DNA of 64,000 nucleotides from Candidatus Geothermocultor quzhuomuensis (GTDB lineage: Bacteria; Actinomycetota; Aquicultoria; Geothermocultorales; Geothermocultoraceae). The stretch's first letter is position 1. Each line of letters begins with the position of its first letter. The translations under genes were made by a program, and so were the position numbers. The DNA is taken from positions 1-64,000 of the forward strand of contig JACVJC010000005.1 of the NCBI GenBank assembly GCA_015711795.1, written 5' to 3'. This document shows positions 40,291 to 49,838 of the stretch, one piece after another. The notes under the pieces were generated by a model. It was given only the letters and a program-made list of their open reading frames with translations, did not search any database and had not been told where the DNA came from.

Positions 40291-41106
40291 TTAAATTCTT
40301 CTTACAAACAATCGGGCTGTTAAATTAAATCCCAATATAAATAAAAGTAACAAAAAGGAAGTCCCAAAAGCAATGTTTAAAGAAATTCCCTCAGTTGCTA
40401 AGAGGTAAAGGTGCAAAGTCATGGTGCGACCAGGGTCAGTTGGAAAAATTGGAATGTTAATTGCCATACCAGCTGTAAACATTACGGCTGCAGTCTCTCC
40501 AAAAGCTCTTCCTATCCCAAGGATAATCCCTGTTAATATTCGGCCGCTTGCAGCAGGTAAAATAATATTTTTAATAGTTTGCCACTTAGTTGCACCTAAA
40601 CCATAACTCCCCATGTAATAACTTTTAGGGACGCTTAAAATTGCCTCCTCTGTAGCTCTCATAACTATGGGTAAAATCATTAAAGCGAGAGTTAAAGCAC
40701 CAGAAAGCATTGAGAATCCCATCCTTAAAACTTCAACAAAAAAAGCCATTCCAAATAAGCCAAAAACAATAGAAGGAACAGAGGCTAACGAATCAGCCCC
40801 AAATCGAATTAACTTTACTACTTTTCCTTCATGTGCGTACTCCGTAAGGTAAATTGCTCCGCCAATAGCAATTGGAGAAACAATAATCCCAGCCAGAAGG
40901 GTAAGATAAAAAGTGGCAACAATAGTGGGGAAAATGCCCCCTTTCATTCTAATTCCCTCTGGAGAAGAAAAAATAAATTTTAAGCTTAAGGCAGGAGCCC
41001 CTTTAATGAAAATATAAAGAATTAAGATGAGTAAGATGATAACAACGGCTAAAGCTGAAATCCAGAGAATCAATAAAGCAATTTGATTTGCTAATCTTCT
41101 ATTCAT
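40291..41106 (-). CDS. pstA: Phosphate ABC transporter permease PstA
   Basis: Follows pst[28 protein letters not shown]. Confidence 0.95.
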   Translation of the reverse strand: MNRRLANQIALLILWISALAVVIILLILILYIFIKGAPALSLKFIFSSPEGIRMKGGIFPTIVATFYLTLLAGIIVSPIAIGGAIYLTEYAHEGKVVKLIRFGADSLASVPSIVFGLFGMAFFVEVLRMGFSMLSGALTLALMILPIVMRATEEAILSVPKSYYMGSYGLGATKWQTIKNIILPAASGRILTGIILGIGRAFGETAAVMFTAGMAINIPIFPTDPGRTMTLHLYLLATEGISLNIAFGTSFLLLLFILGFNLTARLFVRRI

Positions 41107-41948
41107 CAGGCTCTTTTCCTTAAAGAAAAAAATCTAACAAAAGCCACTAATAACATTGAGATTAAAAGGAGAACCAACCCCATTGAAAAAAGAGCAACTT
41201 GATGGTCGCCAGACGCATAAGACATATCCAAAGCAATGATGCTAGTTAAAGTGCTTACTCCATCCTTTAATGAGGTTGGAATAACTGGAGAATTGCCAAG
41301 AACCATTAAAACAGCCATTGTTTCACCAACAGCTCTCCCCAAGCCTAAAATAATAGCTGTAATAATTCCTTGAGAAGCAGCTGGCAAAATTATCTTCCAA
41401 ATAGTTTGCCAATGAGTCGCACCTAAAGCCATTGAGCTCATTTTAAATCCCTTAGGAACTGAAGAAATAGCATCTTCAGAAATTGTGGTAATAGTGGGAA
41501 GAATCATAATAGCTAAAACTATCCAGCCAGTGGCTAGAGAAAATCCTGAACCTCCAAAAATTTTACTGACAATAGGAACCAAAATAACAATGCCAAAAAA
41601 ACCATATATCACAGATGGAATCCCAGCTAAAAGTTCAACAGCGGGTCGGATAATTTTTTTAGCCTTTAAGGGAGCTATTTCAGCTAAAAAAATTGCTGTA
41701 GCTAAAGCTAAAGGTGTTCCAATTAAAAGAGCACCTAGAGTAACTAAAAAACTTCCAACAATAAAGGGAAAAATCTCAAACTTTCCTTTAGAAGGAATCC
41801 AGTTTGTTCCGAAAAGAAATTCAAGTAAATCAACCTTTTGAAAGATTGGAAAACCCTTAAAGCCTACGAAAAGGAAAATCATAAAAACACCAAGGATGGC
41901 AATTAAGGCTGAAAAAAGAAATAAAAAGTAAAGTATTTTCTCTTTAAT
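41106..41948 (-). CDS. pstC: Phosphate ABC transporter permease PstC, probable ATT start at 41948
   Basis: IKEKILYFLFLFSALIAILGVFMIFLFVGFKGFPIFQK is a PstC-like TM1; in-frame TAA at 41954-41952; AGGAGGG SD at 41961-41955. Confidence 0.9.
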   Translation of the reverse strand: MKEKILYFLFLFSALIAILGVFMIFLFVGFKGFPIFQKVDLLEFLFGTNWIPSKGKFEIFPFIVGSFLVTLGALLIGTPLALATAIFLAEIAPLKAKKIIRPAVELLAGIPSVIYGFFGIVILVPIVSKIFGGSGFSLATGWIVLAIMILPTITTISEDAISSVPKGFKMSSMALGATHWQTIWKIILPAASQGIITAIILGLGRAVGETMAVLMVLGNSPVIPTSLKDGVSTLTSIIALDMSYASGDHQVALFSMGLVLLLISMLLVAFVRFFSLRKRA

Positions 41949-41959
41949 TTTTTACCCTC

Positions 41960-42772
41960 CTAAGGAGTAATAATTGGAACATATTCTCTGCTAACAATTT
42001 TATTTTGGACAGTTGAGCTTAAGACAAAATCGATAAAATCTTTAACCAATCCTTTTGGCTTTCCCTTAGTTAGAAAATGCAACTTTCGATAAAGTTCATA
42101 TTCCCCTTTCCTGACTGCTTCTCTAGTCGGATAAACTCCATTATATTTAATAACCTTAACTTCTTTGGTAACGTAGCTCAAAGAAATGTAGCCAATTGCT
42201 CTAGGGGTACGAGAAATAATAGAACGAACCTGCCCCGTGCCTGATTGAATTACTGCTTTCCTTAAAAACTCTTCTTCCCCCATCACTAATTTAGAAAAAG
42301 CCTCCCTCGTTCCAGAAGCTTCATCTCGATTTACTACCAATATTTCTTCATCATCACCACCAAATTTTTTCCAGTTGGTAATTTTTCCAGCAAAAATAGC
42401 TTTAACTTGTTCCTTATTTAAGCTTTCAACAGGATTAGATTTATTAACAATGATAGCAATGGCATCAATAGCCACAGGGATATCTACCAGACCAAGATTT
42501 TTTTCCTCCTCTTTTAACTCTCGAGACGAGGTTCCAATGTCAACTACTCCTCTAGCGACTGCTTCAATTCCAGCACTTGAACCACCACCTTGAACATTTA
42601 TTTTTATACCACCATGCTTTTTCATATAAACTTCAGCAACTCCTTGAGTTAAAGGAAGAAGAGTGGTTGAGCCAGCTATATTTAATGTATTTACCCTTCT
42701 TTCGCTCATACATCCATAATTAAAGAGCAAGAAAGATAAAAATAATAGATAAAATATTCTTCTCTTCCTCAA
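41960..42772 (-). CDS. pstS: Phosphate-binding lipoprotein PstS
   Basis: Lipobox LLFNYGC; NIAGSTTLLPLTQGVAEVYMKKHGGIKINVQGGGSSAGIEA; probable TTG start. Confidence 0.93.
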   Translation of the reverse strand: MRKRRIFYLLFLSFLLFNYGCMSERRVNTLNIAGSTTLLPLTQGVAEVYMKKHGGIKINVQGGGSSAGIEAVARGVVDIGTSSRELKEEEKNLGLVDIPVAIDAIAIIVNKSNPVESLNKEQVKAIFAGKITNWKKFGGDDEEILVVNRDEASGTREAFSKLVMGEEEFLRKAVIQSGTGQVRSIISRTPRAIGYISLSYVTKEVKVIKYNGVYPTREAVRKGEYELYRKLHFLTKGKPKGLVKDFIDFVLSSTVQNKIVSREYVPIITP

Positions 42773-42789
42773 AGTTAAATCACTCCATA

Positions 42790-43581
42790 TTAAATCAAAA
42801 AAATAATTGCTGCTTGTCTTCCTGTTCTGCCTTTGTCCCTTCGGTAAGAATAAAATAAATCTTTCCGACAAGATGTACAAAATTCACTTATCACAATCTT
42901 ATTTTGTTGGATACCAATCATCTTAAGCTGTTCCTGACCAACTGCTTTTAAATCAAGAAAAATTTTTGATTTCTTTGATTTTAACAAGTGAGGATAACAT
43001 TTCTCAAATTCTTGAGCAACATCTTTCCCAATTTCATAGCAACAAGGTCCAATTGAAGGACCAATAAAAGCATAAAGTTCTTGAGGTATAGATTTAAACA
43101 ATAACTCCATTTTTTTAAAGAGCTCTTTAACAACACCTAAAAGTAAACCGCGCCAACCACCATGAGCTATCCCTACTGCCTTATTCTTTGGATCAACCAA
43201 CAAAATAGGAAGGCAATCAGCAAAAAACATTGCTAGAGGAACCCTTTTAAGCTTTGTAACTATCCCATCTGTTTGACTAAGCTGATTCTCTGGATTTTCC
43301 CCTCCCTTTCCAATTAGCTCTTTCTTAACCTCCAAAATTTTTGCCCCGTGGACCTGTTCGGCACAGGTTAACTTCCTCAAAGAAAAACCAAGATTCTCAC
43401 CCACAATTCTTCTGTTTTTAAGAACATTTAAAAAGGCATCACCAGAATGAAACCCGAGATTTAAACTATCAAAGGGTGGCTTGCTCACCCCACCCAAACG
43501 AGTTGTAAAATAAATCGCTACTGATACCTTCTCCTTTAACTCAGGTGAGGTAAAGACATATATGTTCTTTTTTTTAATCAA
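42790..43581 (-). CDS. pgeF: Peptidoglycan editing factor / polyphenol oxidase (YfiH-laccase domain)
   Basis: EQVHGAKI, DCLPILLVDPKNKAVGIAHGGWRGLL, GPSIGPCCYEIG. Confidence 0.93.
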   Translation of the reverse strand: MIKKKNIYVFTSPELKEKVSVAIYFTTRLGGVSKPPFDSLNLGFHSGDAFLNVLKNRRIVGENLGFSLRKLTCAEQVHGAKILEVKKELIGKGGENPENQLSQTDGIVTKLKRVPLAMFFADCLPILLVDPKNKAVGIAHGGWRGLLLGVVKELFKKMELLFKSIPQELYAFIGPSIGPCCYEIGKDVAQEFEKCYPHLLKSKKSKIFLDLKAVGQEQLKMIGIQQNKIVISEFCTSCRKDLFYSYRRDKGRTGRQAAIIFLI

Positions 43582-43750
43582 TTGGAAAGAAAAAATAAAA
43601 AATCCTCCAAAAACTTCTTAAAAATTTGAACTTCAAGGATTTTAACAATTATTGAGACTAGATTGAAGAGTGCTCTTCTCTTAAGGCCAAATTGATTTAA
43701 AGAAAAATTAGAATAATTTTAGATTTAGAATAATTCTCATTACCTAATTG

Positions 43751-45883
43751 CTAAGAGAAAAATCTCTTTGGATTTACCTCTTTCTTTAAAACCTTTAAAA
43801 AAGCATCAACTATTTGTCGGTCAAATTGCTTCCCTACATTTGCTTTAAGCTCTTTAATTGTTTCCTTCAAAGAAAAAGCTGGCCGATAAGGTCTTTCAGA
43901 AACCATGGCATCAAAAGCATCAGCTACTCTGATAATCTTGGCTTCTATAGGAATTTCTTCATCTTTTAAACCATTGGGGTAACCAAGACTATTTACATCC
44001 TCATGGTGATGCCGCACTGCCCTCACTATCTCTTGAGAAAAGCCAACTGGTTCAATTATCTTTAAGCTAGCTATCGTGTGATTTTTAATTATTTCATACT
44101 CCTCTTTTGAAAGTTTGTCAGGCTTAAGGAGTATTTGCTCACTAATTCCAATTTTTCCAACATCATGTAAGAGAGCAGCAATTTGAATTTTAGAAATTTG
44201 TGATTTTGTTAAACTTAACTCTTCAGCGATCTTAACTGCTAAATCAGCTACCCTTAAAGAATGACCTTTAGTATATGGGTCTTTTGCCTCTACTGCCGCA
44301 ATTAAAGCTTGAACTGTCTTTAAATAGTATTCTTTTAAGTCCTCATAAAGCTTAGCATTTTCAACTAAAATGCCAGCTTGATTTGCCAGCGACGCCAATA
44401 AGTTTAGCTCATCTTGACTATAACGATAATAAGGAGTATGAATACTTAAAGCACCAATTAATTTATCTTTAACAACTAAGGGAGCTATAACCAATTTATC
44501 AATTCCTTTTTCGCGATAAAACTTACTATGGGCAGGTTTAAAGCCTGAGGAGCAGGGAATTACAACTGGACTCTTCTGACTTAACAAGTATTTAAGAGGT
44601 TCGGGCTCAAGCTTAAATTTAGGAACTTCTTGAGCAAGCTTTGGGTCTAAACCATAAAAAGCATTAAGATGAAATTCATCAGTATTTTCATCAAAAAGCC
44701 ATAAAGTAGAAAATTGAGCATTCATTAAATGAGTAGCTCCTTCAACAACAGCTTTTAAAACCTCCTCCAACTCAAGGGAAGAAGCAATGTACTTGCTTAA
44801 CTGAAGTAAGCCAGAAAGCTCAGTCACCTTTTTCTCTAAACCCTCATGCAACTTTACATTTTCAATAGCAACTGCCACTTCGGAACCGATTAAGGTAAGA
44901 AGCTTGACATCGTGAGAAGTAAAAGATTCCCCCGAAATCTTGTCACTAATATTTAATACCCCCAGCATCTTGTTTTTCACTTTTAAGGGAACGCAAACAG
45001 CCTCCTTCACTTCCCTTCTCTCTTTACCAAAAAGGGAATCTTTTGCTCTTCCTCTCAAAATAAGTGGTTTCCCCTCTTTGCTAACCTTTCCAGAAATCCC
45101 TTCACCTAATTTAACCCTTGTCTTTTTAATTACTTCCTCACTCAAACCTTGAGCAGCAATTATCTTTAAATCTTTTTCTTCCTCATCCAAAAGCATAAGG
45201 GAGCTGGAATAAACCTCAAATAATTGATTAACATACTTAAGAGCCAAATTTGATAAACTTTCAATACTTAAAGTAGAACTAATTGCCTTACTTAATTCGG
45301 AAAGAACCGATAATCCCTTAACCTTTCGTTTAGCATCTGCAGCTTGGAGAGCCAATCTTAAAAGAATCTCAGCTGCTAAAGAAAGTAAATTAGTAGCTGA
45401 ATATAGCTTTCTCCGAGACAAAATCTTTATTTTTCTTGCTCCTTCCATCAATTTTTCTTCATCAATTTTTAAATCTTTAGCTAACTGATTAACTTTTTTT
45501 ACTTCAAGTGACTTAACACCAATTCCACCTGCTAAAACAACCCCAACAATAATGCCTTTTAAAAAAATAGGAGAAGCAACATGGGCCAAACCAGCACGGC
45601 AAAAATAAAATGAAGGCTTCCTTTCTTCCACAACCTTTTGGATAACCCTTTTATCAGAAAAATAACACTCTTTTTCCCTTTTGGTTGCAAGCCTTATTAA
45701 CCGACAAAAATCACTTAAATTGCTAGTTTTAGTGAGAGAATTGCCATGAAGGTCAGAGATGCGGAGAGCAACCCCCATATTTTGGGCAAACTGATCTTGA
45801 AATTCCTGAATAAGCGGTAAATCTAAAATCTTAGCGATTTGAGGAACATCATTAAACTTTTCATTAAACTTTTCCTTTTCCAA
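43751..45883 (-). CDS. PocR-GAF-GAF-HD-GYP domain protein (c-di-GMP phosphodiesterase-like)
   Basis: N-terminal PocR sensory domain, two GAFs, HDVGKIGISEQILLKPDKL...RHHHEDVNSLGYPNGLKDEEIPIEAKII. Confidence 0.9.
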   Translation of the reverse strand: MEKEKFNEKFNDVPQIAKILDLPLIQEFQDQFAQNMGVALRISDLHGNSLTKTSNLSDFCRLIRLATKREKECYFSDKRVIQKVVEERKPSFYFCRAGLAHVASPIFLKGIIVGVVLAGGIGVKSLEVKKVNQLAKDLKIDEEKLMEGARKIKILSRRKLYSATNLLSLAAEILLRLALQAADAKRKVKGLSVLSELSKAISSTLSIESLSNLALKYVNQLFEVYSSSLMLLDEEEKDLKIIAAQGLSEEVIKKTRVKLGEGISGKVSKEGKPLILRGRAKDSLFGKERREVKEAVCVPLKVKNKMLGVLNISDKISGESFTSHDVKLLTLIGSEVAVAIENVKLHEGLEKKVTELSGLLQLSKYIASSLELEEVLKAVVEGATHLMNAQFSTLWLFDENTDEFHLNAFYGLDPKLAQEVPKFKLEPEPLKYLLSQKSPVVIPCSSGFKPAHSKFYREKGIDKLVIAPLVVKDKLIGALSIHTPYYRYSQDELNLLASLANQAGILVENAKLYEDLKEYYLKTVQALIAAVEAKDPYTKGHSLRVADLAVKIAEELSLTKSQISKIQIAALLHDVGKIGISEQILLKPDKLSKEEYEIIKNHTIASLKIIEPVGFSQEIVRAVRHHHEDVNSLGYPNGLKDEEIPIEAKIIRVADAFDAMVSERPYRPAFSLKETIKELKANVGKQFDRQIVDAFLKVLKKEVNPKRFFS

Positions 45884-46013
45884 ATATCCCTCCAGCCCAA
45901 AGTAAATTACCCCTCCTTCTTCCCAAATTGGGAATTTTTGTAATTTCCGCTAAGATATTACTAAAAAATTGACAATAAATCTAGCTTTTTTATTTTTTAA
46001 ATTAAGAACTAAA

Positions 46014-46610
46014 ATGAATATTTGGGAAGCAATTAAAAAAAGAAGAAGTGTTCGTTCTTATCAAACTAAGCCAATCCCAGAAAAAATTATTTACCAGCTT
46101 ATTGATGCTGCTCGTTGGGGACCAAGTGGAGCTAATTTACAACCTTGGAAATTTATTGCCATCACTGATCCTGAAATAAAAAAAGAGATTGGAAAATATG
46201 CCCGTTTTTTCTTTATCAAGTCTTATCATATAGCAGAAGCTCCCTTGGTTATTGCTGTTTTGGCTGATTTAAATAAGAGCAAATGGGCAGTAATTGATTC
46301 CTCTATGGCAGCTCAAAACCTTATGCTCGCTGCTCATTCCCTCGGTCTTGGAAGTTGTTTTGTTGGTTACTTTGCAGAAGAAAAAATTAAAAAAGTTTTA
46401 GCAATACCGGCTAATTTCAAAGTAGTTGGACTTATTACCGTAGGATTTCCAGCTGAAAAACCCTCCATTCCAAAAAGATTAGACGTAAAGGAAATTTTAT
46501 TCTTTGATAAATTCGGTAAAATCTCTATGACCCGTAAAATTCTTGAATTCCGAAAAAGTGGACCCCTTACCATCTTTAAAAAAGTGCTTAAAGTAATCTT
46601 TAGGGTATAA
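46014..46610 (+). CDS. Nitroreductase family protein
   Basis: MNIWEAIKKRRSVRSYQTKPIPEKIIYQLIDAARWGPSGANLQPWKF. Confidence 0.94.
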   Translation: MNIWEAIKKRRSVRSYQTKPIPEKIIYQLIDAARWGPSGANLQPWKFIAITDPEIKKEIGKYARFFFIKSYHIAEAPLVIAVLADLNKSKWAVIDSSMAAQNLMLAAHSLGLGSCFVGYFAEEKIKKVLAIPANFKVVGLITVGFPAEKPSIPKRLDVKEILFFDKFGKISMTRKILEFRKSGPLTIFKKVLKVIFRV

Positions 46611-46660
46611 AATTAAGTCTTGCTTGACCTTAACTCACTTAAAATTTATCATTTAGAGTA

Positions 46661-47047
46661 ATGATGAAAAAGGGATTTTTTTTATTTCTGGTTTTCTTAA
46701 TAATTCTAACTATTGCTTGTGCACCGAGCATTGAAGTTAAAGAAGAAACCACTTCAGGTTCACAGATAACTGGTAAACCTACAGTGATTGAATTTTATGC
46801 TGATTGGTGAGGTGCTTGTCGAGAAGTTGCTCCTACCGTGAGTAGAGTTAAGGAAAGATACAAGGATAAAGTTGATTTCCAATTTCTTAATGTTGATTTA
46901 AATGAAACAAGGGAAAAAGCAGATAAATATAGGATAAGAGCTATTCCAACTTTTGTTTTTATTAATAAATCGGGTGAAGTAACCGATACATTTGTAGGTG
47001 TTATTAAAGAAACCTTCTTAGTTAAAAAGATAGAGGAACTTTTTTAA
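46661..47047 (+). CDS. Thioredoxin-fold lipoprotein; predicted selenoprotein with in-frame TGA (Sec) at 46808-46810
   Basis: MMKKGFFLFLVFLIILTIACAPS...GKPTVIEFYADW-U-GACREVAPTVSRVKERYKDKVDFQFLNVDLNETREKADKYRIRAIPTFVFINKSGEV; TGA replaces the first Cys of WCGxC. Confidence 0.85.
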
Positions 47048-47091
47048 GCGAAAATTTGGGACAAGTTACTAAAATTTAAAAAGGGGGAAAA

Positions 47092-47331
47092 ATGGGAAAA
47101 AAAGTAAAAATTTTTACTACCTCTACCTGACCTTACTGCCACCAAGCGAAGAAGTTTCTTCAAGATAGAAATGTTGAGTTTGAAGAAATTGATGTCTCCT
47201 CAGACGCTAAAGGACGACAAGAAATGATAGAAAAAACAGGGCAAATAGTCGTCCCTGTTATCCTTGTAAATAGTGAAATTGTTATTGGTTTCGACCAAAA
47301 ACGTTTAATTAGCCTTTTAGAATTAAAATGA
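47092..47331 (+). CDS. YruB-like glutaredoxin; predicted selenoprotein with in-frame TGA (Sec) at 47128-47130
   Basis: MGKKVKIFTTST-U-PYCHQAKKFLQDRNVEFEEIDVSSDAKGRQEMIEKTGQIVVPVILVNSEIVIGFDQKRLISLLELK*; TGA replaces the first Cys of CPYC; terminal TGA overlaps the trxB ATG. Confidence 0.87.
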
Positions 47332-48236
47332 AGTTGTATGACTTAATCATTATTGGAGGAGGGCCAGCCGGTTTAACAGCTGCTGTTTATGCTGCCCGAA
47401 AAATGATGAAAACCTTGCTGGTCTCTGAAAATATTGGTGGACAGCCCCTCAAAAGCTCAGCCATTGAAAACTACCTCGGTTATTCTTATATCAGTGGAAT
47501 CGAGTTAGTTGCCAAATTTACAGAACATGTTGAGAAGTTTTCTATTGAAAAAGAATTGGCAAAGGTCAACAAAGTCACTAAATTAAATAATGATTTTAAG
47601 GTAATAGCTAAAGATAAAACCTTTAAAGGAAAGACAGTAATCATTGCTTCAGGAAAATCACCCAGATATTTGAATGTCCCTGGAGAAAAAGAATTTTTTG
47701 GTCGGGGAGTTACTTACTGTGCCACTTGCGATGCCCCCCTTTTTAGCGGAATGGATGTTGCTGTAATTGGTGGAGGTAACGCAGCTCTTGATGCAGCTTC
47801 CCAACTTGCTCTTATTGCTTCCAAGGTTCATATCATCTCTCTTAGCTCATGGACTGGTGACCCCATAACCCAGAAAAAGATAAAAGAATTTAAAAATGTC
47901 CATCCTTGGATTGGCTATCAAACTCTTCAAATTGAAGGAGATAAATTTGTTCAAGGAATTGTTATTGAGAAAATTGAATCGGGCGAGAAAAAGAAAATAC
48001 CACTTCAAGGCATCTTTGTTGAAATTGGCTCCATTCCTAACTCCCAAATTGTTGAGGGACTAGTTGAGCTAAATGAGCAAAAAGAAATTATCGTCAACTG
48101 TAAATGTGAAACTAATGTTCCTGGTCTTTTTGCCGCTGGAGATGTGACTAATGTTCCAGAAAAACAAATAATTATTGCTGCTGGTGAAGGAGCTAAAGCT
48201 GTCCTAAGTGCTTCTAAATATTTATTAGAAACTTGA
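47328..48236 (+). CDS. trxB: Thioredoxin reductase
   Basis: IIGGGPAGLTAAVYAAR, GRGVTYCATCDAPLF, GLFAAGDVTNVPEKQIIIAAGEGAKA. Confidence 0.94.
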   Translation: MKLYDLIIIGGGPAGLTAAVYAARKMMKTLLVSENIGGQPLKSSAIENYLGYSYISGIELVAKFTEHVEKFSIEKELAKVNKVTKLNNDFKVIAKDKTFKGKTVIIASGKSPRYLNVPGEKEFFGRGVTYCATCDAPLFSGMDVAVIGGGNAALDAASQLALIASKVHIISLSSWTGDPITQKKIKEFKNVHPWIGYQTLQIEGDKFVQGIVIEKIESGEKKKIPLQGIFVEIGSIPNSQIVEGLVELNEQKEIIVNCKCETNVPGLFAAGDVTNVPEKQIIIAAGEGAKAVLSASKYLLET

Positions 48237-48260
48237 GGTCAAAGCTTATTTAAAAAAGAA

Positions 48261-48965
48261 TTGTTTAAAAAAACACTGGTTATTTTCGCTAAAGAACCCC
48301 AACTAGGTTTTGTAAAAACCCGGCTTTCGCCTCTTCTTTCTCAAGAAGAAATACTTGAACTTTATCGAAGTCTTCTCCTCGATAAAATTGAGCTAGCCAA
48401 AAAATTAAAAGGAGTCCACTTTTACCTTGCCCTTTATTCCCCAAAAGAAAAAAAGAGATTAAGTGGAATTGTCTCAAAAAACTTTAAAATCATCCATCAA
48501 AAAGGAAAAGACCTTGGGGAAAGACTTAAAAATGTTTTCTTTCAACTTTTTGAAGAAAAATGCTCTTTGGTTTTTACTGACACTGATACCCCCACCTTAC
48601 TCGAGAGTGAGTTAGAGCAATCTTTTGAACTCCTTAGTAAATTTGATGTAGTCATCGGGCCTTCTCAAGATGGAGGTTATTATCTCATTGGTCTGAGAAC
48701 CTTTTGCCCGAGTCTCTTTGATAATATCTCTTGGGGCACTCCTTTAGTACTTAAGCAAACTTTAACTCAAGTCAAGAATTTAAAGCTAAAAGTTAAGTTG
48801 CTCTCAAGAAAGTATGACTTAGACAGACCTGAGGATTTAAAGAAAGCTCTTTTAGAAATAAATAAATCGTCTTGTAATATTAAAATTTCAGCTCCAAGAA
48901 CTTTTAAATTCCTTAGTCAAATTCGCCCTTCTTTGGCTAGTCGCTTAAACCAAATCGAAATATAA
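48261..48965 (+). CDS. TIGR04282/DUF2064 glycosyltransferase-like protein
   Basis: LVIFAKEPQLGFVKTRLSP, FTDTDTPTL, GPSQDGGYYLIGL. Confidence 0.85.
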   Translation: MFKKTLVIFAKEPQLGFVKTRLSPLLSQEEILELYRSLLLDKIELAKKLKGVHFYLALYSPKEKKRLSGIVSKNFKIIHQKGKDLGERLKNVFFQLFEEKCSLVFTDTDTPTLLESELEQSFELLSKFDVVIGPSQDGGYYLIGLRTFCPSLFDNISWGTPLVLKQTLTQVKNLKLKVKLLSRKYDLDRPEDLKKALLEINKSSCNIKISAPRTFKFLSQIRPSLASRLNQIEI

Positions 48966-49136
48966 AGCAGAAAATTCGAAATACGAAACGAAATTTTAAA
49001 TTACAATGTCTTAAAATTATTTCCAACATCTTTGTTTAAAAAATTGAAGAATTAAAATTTGCCTCCCGGCAAAAAACTTCCTCTATAAAGAGTGAAGATT
49101 TTAAACTATAGGATTAATTTAAAGGTTTAAAGTAGC

Positions 49137-49838
49137 CTATGGTTTTAAAGCTTCAACAATAGTTTGACCAAACCTGTAAGCAGCTTGAGAACCAGAAGCA
49201 GTTATAATATTTCCATCTTTAACTACATCTTCAGCCACGTAAATAGCCCCTTTGTTCTTAATCTCATTTATCTTAGAAGAAAATACGGTTGCTCGCTTTC
49301 CTGCTAAAACACCAGCATTAGCTAAAGTCACTGGTGCAATGCAAATAGCCGCTAATATTTTGTTAGAATTTGCTGCTTCCTTTGCGATTGAAAGAGCACT
49401 AGAGTTAGTATAGTACTCATCAGCACCAGAGCCACCTACAAATACAATTGCTGCATAATCTTCTACTCGAACCTCATCTACCAAAATATCAGGTTTAACA
49501 GTCATACCTAGCATCCCTCTAGCAATATCGAGACTTGATGATGCAACTACTACTTCCATCCCGTTAGCTTCGAAGATTTCCCTTGGCCTTTCATACTCTT
49601 CATCACGGAAGTTGTTGGTGGCAATTATCATCAAAACCTTCATTTTTTCCGAAACCTCCTTTTGCGGTAAAGTTTCCTCAGGCGTTTCTTTAGCTTTTAT
49701 TTCCTTAGTCTCCTCCTTGGAAGGATAAGGTTCCTTTTCCCCTGGAGAAAGCTTTTGCTCAGTAGAAGCGCCCTGACAACCCATAAATAATGAAACAACT
49801 AAAAAAACTACCAAAACTATCAATATTTTTTCCTTCAT
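49137..49838 (-). CDS. DJ-1/PfpI family protein with lipoprotein signal peptide
   Basis: VVSLFMGC lipobox; FVGGSGADEYY, LAAICIAPVTLANAGVLAGKRATVF. Confidence 0.88.
   Translation of the reverse strand: MKEKILIVLVVFLVVSLFMGCQGASTEQKLSPGEKEPYPSKEETKEIKAKETPEETLPQKEVSEKMKVLMIIATNNFRDEEYERPREIFEANGMEVVVASSSLDIARGMLGMTVKPDILVDEVRVEDYAAIVFVGGSGADEYYTNSSALSIAKEAANSNKILAAICIAPVTLANAGVLAGKRATVFSSKINEIKNKGAIYVAEDVVKDGNIITASGSQAAYRFGQTIVEALKP

Noticed and set aside
41485-41841. 118-aa plus-strand ORF (and similar antisense ORFs at 16655, 32414, 40421, 53419, 55911, 56427)
   Set aside because: Each lies opposite a conserved gene (pstC, VanW, traR/dksA-like, pstA, cobS, ABC permease) and has no recognisable domain.
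46661-46837. Thioredoxin as a simple nonsense pseudogene
   Set aside because: The stop falls precisely on the catalytic Cys codon, the rest is intact, and the adjacent glutaredoxin shows the same pattern; coincidence is unlikely.
46808-47130. UGA recoded genome-wide as Trp or Gly
   Set aside because: Many genes use TGG for Trp and end in TGA (e.g. the glutaredoxin itself at 47329-47331 and trxB at ~48236); only the redox active-site TGAs need Sec.
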